A model generated the notes under the pieces. It was not told the DNA's origin and ran no database searches. It was given only the letters and a program-made list of their open reading frames with translations. Shown here in pieces: positions 31,843-37,445 of a DNA stretch of 37,445 nt (position 1 is the first letter of the stretch; the number at the start of each line of letters is the position of its first letter). The stretch lies in assembly GCA_903889895.1 (NCBI GenBank), contig CAISYZ010000151.1, positions 1 through 37,445 on the forward strand. The letters run 5' to 3'. Both the position numbers and the translations under genes were made by a program. Origin of the DNA: an uncultured Verrucomicrobia subdivision 3 bacterium. GTDB lineage: Bacteria > Verrucomicrobiota > Verrucomicrobiia > Limisphaerales > UBA11358.

Positions 31843-32781
31843 ATGACAAAAATCGTCAATGATTACAGTCTCATCGCGAGTTTTTGTTTTCGCCAATTAC
31901 TCGTCGGCTGGGTTCTCTGCGCCGGATTGTCGGTGCGAGCTCAAGCTGCGCCGGCATCAGCAACTCTCCGTCCGCTTTACGTTTATAATTTTGGCGGCCT
32001 TGAAACCCTCACACCGGAGAAACAGTGCAACCTCGTAGCGGAAACCGGCTATGCCGGACTCGTTCTCAAAATTGAAAACCAATCTGATCTCGACACCTTG
32101 CCGCTTTTTCTGGCCATCAGCATCAAACCCAATGGCCCGAAAATTCTGGCGGTTTTTGTCCGCTTCGGCTTTACCGATCCCGCTGAAGATCTGGCGCGAT
32201 CCCGCAAGGTTGTGGAACTCATTGCCGGTCAAGACATCGCCCTGTGGCTCATTCTCGACAATAAGAAGAAGCCCGCCGTCACGGCGACGGAGGCTGAAGA
32301 TGCGTTGACTGGGGCCGTTAGCTTCGCCAGTTCACGCGGCGTGCGGAGCGCACTCTACCCCCATAGTCGTTGTCTGGTGAGTTCAGCGGAGGAAGCCCTG
32401 CCGTTCGTGGAGAAAATCCACCGCCCGGACTTTGGTCTGGTGTTGAACCTCTGCCACGAGCTGCGCGCCCACAACGGCGACCGCCTCCGGGAAGTGATTC
32501 AAAAAGTTGCCCCCTCCGTGAGTGCCATCGTCATTTCGGGGGCGGATGCGGAAGTTGATTTTTCCTCTCCAAAAACAATGGATCAAAGCACCGTCCAACC
32601 ACTAGATCACAGCGCTTTTGACTGGGCGGGGTTTCTCGCGGCGGCGGATGCTGCGGGCATTCGTGCGCCCGTGGCCTTTATCAATTTCAAAATCACGTCG
32701 CCGCCGCGCGAGTATCTTACCCGCTCGCTCGCGGCGTGGTTGCGCCAAACGAGTCAATCTAGAACTTCGCATAACCAGTAA
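31843..32781 (+). CDS. Exported xylose-isomerase-like TIM-barrel protein
   Basis: 312 aa. An N-terminal hydrophobic segment (LLVGWVLCAGLSVRAQA) acts as a signal peptide or anchor. The rest follows the sugar phosphate isomerase/epimerase (AP_endonuc_2-like) TIM barrel: LYVYNFGGLETLTPEKQCNLVAETGYAGLVL, AEEALPFVEKIHRPDFGLVLNLCHELRAHNG, and AIVISGAD near the end. The metal-binding Glu/His set expected of true isomerases is only partly visible (NLCHE), so it may be a catalytically altered member. Such exported copies are common near sulfatases in Verrucomicrobiota and Planctomycetota. It begins the + strand operon, 29 bases before the next sulfatase. Confidence 0.75.
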   Translation: MTKIVNDYSLIASFCFRQLLVGWVLCAGLSVRAQAAPASATLRPLYVYNFGGLETLTPEKQCNLVAETGYAGLVLKIENQSDLDTLPLFLAISIKPNGPKILAVFVRFGFTDPAEDLARSRKVVELIAGQDIALWLILDNKKKPAVTATEAEDALTGAVSFASSRGVRSALYPHSRCLVSSAEEALPFVEKIHRPDFGLVLNLCHELRAHNGDRLREVIQKVAPSVSAIVISGADAEVDFSSPKTMDQSTVQPLDHSAFDWAGFLAAADAAGIRAPVAFINFKITSPPREYLTRSLAAWLRQTSQSRTSHNQ

Positions 32782-32810
32782 CCAAAATCCATTGTCACGC
32801 TACACGCATT

Positions 32811-34208
32811 ATGAAATCAATACCTCTGCTGATTACCTGCCTTGGCCTTGCTTGCGCGAGCAGCTTCGCTGCTGCGCCGACGAAGCCAAACATCGTTATC
32901 ATCGTGGCCGATGATCAGGGCTACGCGGACATCAGCTTTAATCCGTATCATCCCAAGGAGGTCGCGACACCGCACATGGATGCGCTGGCACGGGAAGGCG
33001 TCTTCTTCTCTCAGGGCTACGCCACGTGCCATGTCTGTTCGCCGTCGCGGGCCGCGATCCTCACAGGCCGCTACCAACAGCATGTGGGCATCTATACCGC
33101 CGGTGAGGGGGGCAGCGGGTTGGCACTAAGCGAAGAGATTTTTCCGCAGTTCCTCAAGCCCGCCGGCTATGTCTCGGCTGCTTTTGGCAAATGGCATCTT
33201 GGCTTGACCAAGGAATACAGCCCTTGCGCCCGCGGCTTTGACGAGTTCTACGGCTTCCTGGGGCGCGGCGCACACGACTATTTCAACCTGTCGAACCCGA
33301 AGTCGCCTATTTATCGCAACTTTGAACCCACCAATGACGCGGGCTACCTTACCACGAAATTGACCGCCGAGGCGGTCAACTTCATCGAGCGGAACAAGGC
33401 CAAACCCTTTTTCATGTATTTGGCTTACAACGCGGTTCATGCCCCACAGCAGGCGCCTCAAGCCGATATTGATCGTTACGCAAGGTTATTCCCGGACATT
33501 GGCAGGGATCGGCAGATTCTCATGGCCATGCTCTACCATCTGGATGAGGGTGTTGGGGCGTTGGTCAAGAAACTCAAAGACGAGCGGTTGTTCGATAACA
33601 CCCTGATTTTCTTCCTCTCGGACAATGGCGGATCCAAGGCGATGAGCGCCTGCAACGCTCCGCTACGGGGCTTCAAGCAGCAGGATTACGAGGGCGGCGT
33701 GCGCGTGCCGTTCATTGCGTCGTGGCCGAAGGGTTTCAAGGGCGGCCGCATCCTGGATTCGCCGGTGAGCGCGCTGGATATCCTGGCCACTTCTCTTGCG
33801 GCCGCCGATATCCCAGCGCCGACAGCAAAACCTCTGGAAGGTCTTAACCTGCTTCCGCTCTTGGCGGAAGGCAAACCCTTGCCGGCTCGGACCCTGTATT
33901 GGAGCACCGGCAGTGATGATGGGTGGTGGTCGGTTCTGTCGGGTAGCTACAAGCCGGTAATCTATAGGGATCATGTCGAGTTATTCGACCTTTCCAATGA
34001 CCTTCGCGAGACGAACGACTTGGCAAAAGTCATGCCCGAAAAAGTTGCCGAAATAACCGGGCTGCATCATGCCTGGCTGGAAACCATGACCGACCCCATG
34101 AAATCCGCAGCCAAAGAATGGACCCCTGATCTCGCCAAGAAGATCGAGTCTAAGCAGGAACGAAAGAAGAACAAAAACAAGAAACCGGAGGATGCGGATT
34201 TGGATTGA
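32811..34208 (+). CDS. Secreted arylsulfatase-type sulfatase (S1 family)
   Basis: 465 aa with signal peptide MKSIPLLITCLGLACASSFAAA. Metal ligands D34/D35 in IIVADDQGYAD. Formylglycine motif C76-S-P-S-R followed by AAILTGRYQQHVG. GKWHLGL at 126-132 supplies the conserved Lys and His. FFLSDNGGSK contains the later metal-binding Asp/Asn. PLEGLNLLPLLAEGKPLPARTLYW is a typical C-terminal subdomain. The extreme C-terminus is a highly charged tail (KQERKKNKNKKPED). It hydrolyses a sulfate ester on a sugar in the periplasm after Cys maturation; the substrate is unknown. It lies between the TIM-barrel gene and a second sulfatase, 27 bases apart, so they are one operon. Confidence 0.95.
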   Translation: MKSIPLLITCLGLACASSFAAAPTKPNIVIIVADDQGYADISFNPYHPKEVATPHMDALAREGVFFSQGYATCHVCSPSRAAILTGRYQQHVGIYTAGEGGSGLALSEEIFPQFLKPAGYVSAAFGKWHLGLTKEYSPCARGFDEFYGFLGRGAHDYFNLSNPKSPIYRNFEPTNDAGYLTTKLTAEAVNFIERNKAKPFFMYLAYNAVHAPQQAPQADIDRYARLFPDIGRDRQILMAMLYHLDEGVGALVKKLKDERLFDNTLIFFLSDNGGSKAMSACNAPLRGFKQQDYEGGVRVPFIASWPKGFKGGRILDSPVSALDILATSLAAADIPAPTAKPLEGLNLLPLLAEGKPLPARTLYWSTGSDDGWWSVLSGSYKPVIYRDHVELFDLSNDLRETNDLAKVMPEKVAEITGLHHAWLETMTDPMKSAAKEWTPDLAKKIESKQERKKNKNKKPEDADLD

Positions 34209-34235
34209 AACCAAACAAGAAAAAAAGCAAACAAT

Positions 34236-35813
34236 ATGAATATGGATAAAAGATTCGGGATCATTCTCACCCTCGCTCTCACATTAGGCAACGGCCACAC
34301 GGCCAGCACCAACCCGCCAGTCGCCAAGCGGTTGAACCTGCTTTTCATCATGACCGACCAGCAGCGTTGGGACGCGATGAGCTGCTATGGCAACCCGGTC
34401 ATCAAGACACCAAACATGGATCGGATAGCGCGTGAAGGTGTCCGCTTCACCAGTTTTTATTCCGCCTGTCCAGTGTGCGTGCCGGCGCGCACCGCCATTC
34501 TGACCGGGCACGACATCGAAGCCAACCATGTGTTGGGCAATGGCGATGTGACCCAACAAAATTATCCAGTCTTTCTGTCCTTTGACCAGATTTTGCTGCG
34601 ATCCGGCTACAAAGGTGAGTATCACGGCAAATATCACAGTCCTTACAAACTGGCTCTGGATTACACCGAGCCGGTGCATTGGCTCAACGGCAAGACTCCG
34701 CCGCCCGGCTGCAAGGCCACCCGGTCGGACGCGGAGGGGTTTGCGGCTTTTCTCGCCGCGCATGAGGCCGAACACGAACTGGAGCCCGATGAATTGCAAT
34801 GCCGCGTGGGCATCTACAAGCCGATTCGGCTGGATGTCAATTATCGCAAAGCCATCAAGGGAAAAGTCGGCGAGGGCGAGGCATACGGTCAACTTGAAAC
34901 CTCTCCCGAACACAGCATCACGGCTTACACCGGACAGGAGGGATTGGCCGCACTGGATCGGCTCAATAAAAACGGCGGCCCGTTCACGCTCACCATTTCC
35001 TTCGACCCGCCGCATCCGCCGCAAGTCGTGTCCGAACCCTATTACAGCATGTATCCGCCCTCGAAAATTCCAGTGACGGCGAGCATCAACGATCCCATGA
35101 CCAATTCGCCCTACCGCCCCCACCGACCCGCCTATCGCGACCCAAAAAACATTCAAGCGATGACTTCAATCTACTACGGCATGGTGAGCGAGGTGGATGA
35201 TTGGGTGGGAAAAATTCTTAAGCGCGTGGACGAGCTGGGCCTAACAACCAACACGCTGGTCATTTTCACCAGCGACCACGGTGAAATGCTGGGCGATCAC
35301 GGAATGCACAGTAAAATGGTTTTCTACGAAGGTTCGGCGCATGTGCCGTTGCTGATGCGCTTGCCAGGCGCGATTCCGGCCAACACCGTGGTGCGGACGC
35401 CGGCCTCGCAGATTGATTTATTTGCGACCATTCTGGATTACCTGAACCAACCCGGTCATCCGTCTGACGGCCAAAGCCTGCGACCCTTCATTGAAGGGAA
35501 GGAAGCCTGGAAAGACCGGTTTATCGTTTCGGAGTGGGCTAGCAGTTCCGTGCCGGGCTTCATGGTGTTTGACGGCCGCTGGAAACTGATGTTCGGATGC
35601 TCCAAAGAAGCCACTTCGCACGATGCCCTTTACGATTTGCAAAATGATCCCGAGGAAGTCAACAACCTCATCGGCAAAAATCCCGACCGCGAAAAATATC
35701 GCGCCGAGGCCGAGCGCATGAAAGGTCTGCTGGTGGAATGGTTGGAACGAGTCCATTCGCCTTTGCTGGCAGGCGTAAAAGCCAGACCGGCGGCTGCCAT
35801 GTGGGCGAACTGA
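34236..35813 (+). CDS. Secreted sulfatase (S1 family, CxPxR type)
   Basis: 525 aa with a signal peptide after MNMDKR (FGIILTLALTLGNGHTAS). LLFIMTDQQRWDAMSCYGNPV is the N-terminal signature of the branch that has TDQQR instead of ADD; D41 is the metal ligand. Formylglycine motif C81-V-P-A-R followed by TAILTGHD, so Ala takes the place of the second Ser; this is still a valid C-x-P-x-R site. IFTSDHGEMLGDHGMHSKMVFYEGSAHVPL holds later metal ligands and the catalytic Lys region. It is last in the operon. With the sulfatases at 19465 and 32811 it gives the locus three clearly different subfamilies, suggesting several sulfate positions on the substrate (inference). Confidence 0.95.
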   Translation: MNMDKRFGIILTLALTLGNGHTASTNPPVAKRLNLLFIMTDQQRWDAMSCYGNPVIKTPNMDRIAREGVRFTSFYSACPVCVPARTAILTGHDIEANHVLGNGDVTQQNYPVFLSFDQILLRSGYKGEYHGKYHSPYKLALDYTEPVHWLNGKTPPPGCKATRSDAEGFAAFLAAHEAEHELEPDELQCRVGIYKPIRLDVNYRKAIKGKVGEGEAYGQLETSPEHSITAYTGQEGLAALDRLNKNGGPFTLTISFDPPHPPQVVSEPYYSMYPPSKIPVTASINDPMTNSPYRPHRPAYRDPKNIQAMTSIYYGMVSEVDDWVGKILKRVDELGLTTNTLVIFTSDHGEMLGDHGMHSKMVFYEGSAHVPLLMRLPGAIPANTVVRTPASQIDLFATILDYLNQPGHPSDGQSLRPFIEGKEAWKDRFIVSEWASSSVPGFMVFDGRWKLMFGCSKEATSHDALYDLQNDPEEVNNLIGKNPDREKYRAEAERMKGLLVEWLERVHSPLLAGVKARPAAAMWAN

Positions 35814-36288
35814 CGCTTCCCACCGATGGAAGCTCACCTCCGAGATGGTGGCCATTTTGAACTGGAATCAGCTTTCGAGGGCTAAATCTCTGCGATGGAC
35901 AATCAAAAACAGCCACCGCAGTTCGCTGTGCAATTCCCAACAGCTGACCCAACCGCCGTTGGCGCTGTCAGTTCCGCTATCGCGGTTCACGCCGCGAGTC
36001 GGCGGTGGCTCAGCTGCTATGAGTAAAGTCAAGTTGAAGGGTGTAACTGGTGAGTTATTCAGGTTTTCATAATCGAGTTTGGTTCAAGTTAGTTGGTTGG
36101 GTTCGCTGATTGCGACGCCGGGAGCGTCGACTAAGGCAGGTGCGGTCGCTAGCGAGCCCTTAGCTCGCGGCCGCACCGGGTCACTGACCAGAGCGTTTCC
36201 TTTAAACTTAATTCCCAGGCGTGTGATTTCGGCCGCGTGTTTCCCGCCGCATGCAGGAGATTAAACTCCGCACAGTCTGCTATCCGTT
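35814..36288. other. Non-coding stretch after the sulfatase operon
   Basis: No convincing gene. The open frames at 35845-36072 (+) and 35668-35952 (-) have no recognisable motif and overlap each other. Two clear hairpins lie near 36113-36177 (listed separately). The boundary with the IS110 element is probably somewhere in this stretch or just after it, but no end could be fixed by eye. Confidence 0.4.
36113..36177. repeat. Pair of adjacent GC-rich hairpins
   Basis: CGACGC/GCGTCG (36113-36118 and 36124-36129) form a stem with a 5-base loop. A longer structure follows: outer arms GGTGCGG (36139-36145) and CCGCACC (36171-36177) enclose GCGAGC/GCTCGC (36152-36157 and 36163-36168). They resemble REP-type palindromes, which are favoured targets for many IS110/IS1111 elements, or they may be part of the element. 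Confidence 0.45.
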
Positions 36289-36411
36289 CCCTGCCAAGGC
36301 AGGGTTACAAGCAGGCCAAGTCCGTTGGCCGGAGGCAGGGAAACCGAGCCGCCCATTCTTTTTAACGGTTCCCGCAGGAACCACTGAGCCAAGCGGGCAG
36401 GCTCCGTTTCC
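36289..36411 (-). ncRNA. Highly structured region beside the IS110 transposase: candidate bridge/seek RNA
   Basis: Directly downstream of the transposase in its own sense. Stems: CCCTGCC/GGCAGGG (36289-36295, 36298-36304), GGCCAA/TTGGCC (36314-36319, 36325-36330), and an extended stem GGAAACCGAGCCGCCC (36339-36354) against GGGCAGGCTCCGTTTCC (36395-36411) with few mismatches. The extended stem encloses GGTTCC/GGAACC (36367-36372, 36377-36382). Dense pairing with no ORF suggests a functional RNA. IS110-type elements encode a guide RNA in a non-coding end, and in the IS1111 group it is downstream of the transposase. Assignment is inference. Confidence 0.35.
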
Positions 36412-36457
36412 GAAATCGCATGGATGGGTTTGCGCTTCAAGGAAAGTTTAATTCAGG

Positions 36458-37445
36458 TTAGACCATGACCCAGCCGAGTTGTTCCGGGGTGACTTTGCCG
36501 GTTTGCCAGCGCCACAGATCCACGGCCAGTTGCCGGGCCAGTGCCACCAAAGCCCGTTTCTTTTGCCGGGCGGCGGCCTGGGGATTGAGCAAGACATGTT
36601 TCCACCGTTGGACGGCTTTGCTTTGGGGTTGATAGAGCACCATGCGCCAGGCCAGTTCAATCAAGGACCAGCGCACCCGGGCGTTGCCCGCCTTGGTGAT
36701 GGAGAGATCACAATGGCTTTGGCCGGAGCTACTGACCCCGCCGCACAAGCCGGTGTAACTGCCAATCTGTTTGCGGTTCTGGAAGCGCGACCAGTCACAC
36801 AGTTCCGCCAGCAACATCCCCAACGTCAGTGGCCCCAACCCCTTGGGCCGGACTTTGGGTGCCAACGCTTCGACTTGTTTGGTCAGGGTGTCGAGTTGTT
36901 CCTCGACGGCGGCGATGAGTTTGCGCCACACCTGCAAGCGGGGTTCCAACCATTCCGGGAGGGAAAGTTTTTGCGACCACCATTCACCGCGCAACCGGAT
37001 GCCTTGGGTCAGGCACAAACTGCGGCCCTGGGCGGCGAGTCGCTGGCGTTCCCGCCGGAGTTGTTCCCGTTGGCGGCTCAGGGACCGGCGCTGTTCTTCC
37101 GCCGCGGTGGGCACCCGAACAATACTCATGGCCTTGGTATTGCCGCCGAGGTAGCGATCTAACTTCAAGGCCAGTTCACGGGCGTCCGTCTTGTCGGTCA
37201 CCACGCCTTTATGCTGCGGATCCAGTTTGACGGGATGCACCACAAAGGTCGTCACCCCGAGCGCCGTGAGCTGACGGTGGAGATGGAAGCCGCCCGGCCC
37301 GGCTTCGTAAACCACGAAGAGCTGGTCGGCCAGCGGGATTTGTTTCTGCACGAACAGCAGGAAACTGGCGGGCGTGAACCGTTGCGCCGGTTGCGGGGAT
37401 TGGCCATCACACATCCGCACCACGCGGAAATGATCGGCGTGCCAA
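36458..37445 (-). CDS. IS110-family transposase (N-terminus outside window)
   Basis: At least 328 residues are visible; the frame remains open to the window edge (…HADHFRVVRMCDG), so the true start lies beyond 37445. The N-terminal DEDD/RuvC-like catalytic half retains FVVYEAGPGGFHLHRQL and VVTDKTDARELALKL, with Glu and Asp catalytic residues. A coiled-coil linker follows (RRSLSRQREQLRRERQRL). The C-terminal Transposase_20 half has GLGPLTLGMLLAELCDWSRF, KQIGSYTGLCGGVSSSG and SITKAGNARVRWSLIELAW with its serine. IS110 enzymes recombine DNA guided by an element-encoded RNA. The frame is intact as far as seen. Stop TAA at 36458-36460. Confidence 0.95.
   Translation of the reverse strand, partial: WHADHFRVVRMCDGQSPQPAQRFTPASFLLFVQKQIPLADQLFVVYEAGPGGFHLHRQLTALGVTTFVVHPVKLDPQHKGVVTDKTDARELALKLDRYLGGNTKAMSIVRVPTAAEEQRRSLSRQREQLRRERQRLAAQGRSLCLTQGIRLRGEWWSQKLSLPEWLEPRLQVWRKLIAAVEEQLDTLTKQVEALAPKVRPKGLGPLTLGMLLAELCDWSRFQNRKQIGSYTGLCGGVSSSGQSHCDLSITKAGNARVRWSLIELAWRMVLYQPQSKAVQRWKHVLLNPQAAARQKKRALVALARQLAVDLWRWQTGKVTPEQLGWVMV

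Noticed and set aside
34284..35156. 290-residue - strand frame opposite the last sulfatase
   Set aside because: Sulfatase signature motifs are on the + strand in the correct order; this is a shadow.
35845..36072. 75-residue + strand frame after the sulfatase operon
   Set aside because: Ser/Arg-rich, no motif, overlapped by other random frames; treated as non-coding.

Overview
The window looks like a chromosomal accessory region of a Verrucomicrobiota bacterium (Pedosphaera/Limisphaerales-like; inferred from protein style, not from a marker gene). Pointers are a PEP-CTERM protein, very long Thr/Asn/Gly-rich secreted proteins, an H-X9-DG pseudopilin, autotransporter-associated beta-strand repeats, three periplasmic sulfatases, GH92 and GH99-like glycosidases and weak Shine-Dalgarno sequences. 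No rRNA, tRNA or CRISPR array was seen.

Layout. 1-117: 3' end of an unidentified + gene, converging on the next block across two strong hairpins. 404-6918 (-): a 1950-aa glycine-rich secreted protein followed by a PEP-CTERM protein. 7428-9853 (-): a membrane sensor kinase and a NarL/LuxR-type response regulator. 10220-13731 (-): GH99-like protein and GH92 alpha-mannosidase, overlapping by 4 bp. 13809-18936 (-): FucP-like sugar transporter, ROK kinase, a chimeric pseudogene, aldo/keto reductase and PfkB-type kinase. 19162-22575 (+): a zinc-ribbon microprotein, an iduronate-2-sulfatase-like sulfatase, an IS3 remnant and an esterase. 22795-23071: a broken lipoprotein/hydrolase remnant. 23101-30826 (-): beta-strand-repeat protein, pseudopilin and a double pectate-lyase-fold protein. 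31350-35813 (+): a PHP-type C-terminal remnant, a TIM-barrel sugar isomerase-like protein and two sulfatases. 36458-37445 (-): IS110-family transposase cut by the window edge, with a highly structured non-coding region downstream of it.

How it fits together (inference). The secreted sulfatases, esterase, GH99-like protein and GH92 could strip sulfate, acyl and alpha-mannosyl groups from a complex glycan. The transporter and two sugar kinases would take up and phosphorylate the released sugar. The large secreted proteins could provide adhesion or surface binding.

The main discovery is a 16-bp palindrome, consensus TACCCGAAAACGGGTA, found six times, in or near intergenic leaders of these blocks. 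Its 7-2-7 geometry is that of NarL-type binding sites, and a NarL/LuxR-type two-component system sits in the same locus. This suggests a local regulon joining glycan catabolism and surface proteins. Other notable points are a chimeric pseudogene joining the start of a GH99-like gene to the end of a FucP-like gene, a duplicated operator-bearing leader, a C-terminal module shared by three secreted proteins, and a candidate guide RNA next to the IS110 transposase.
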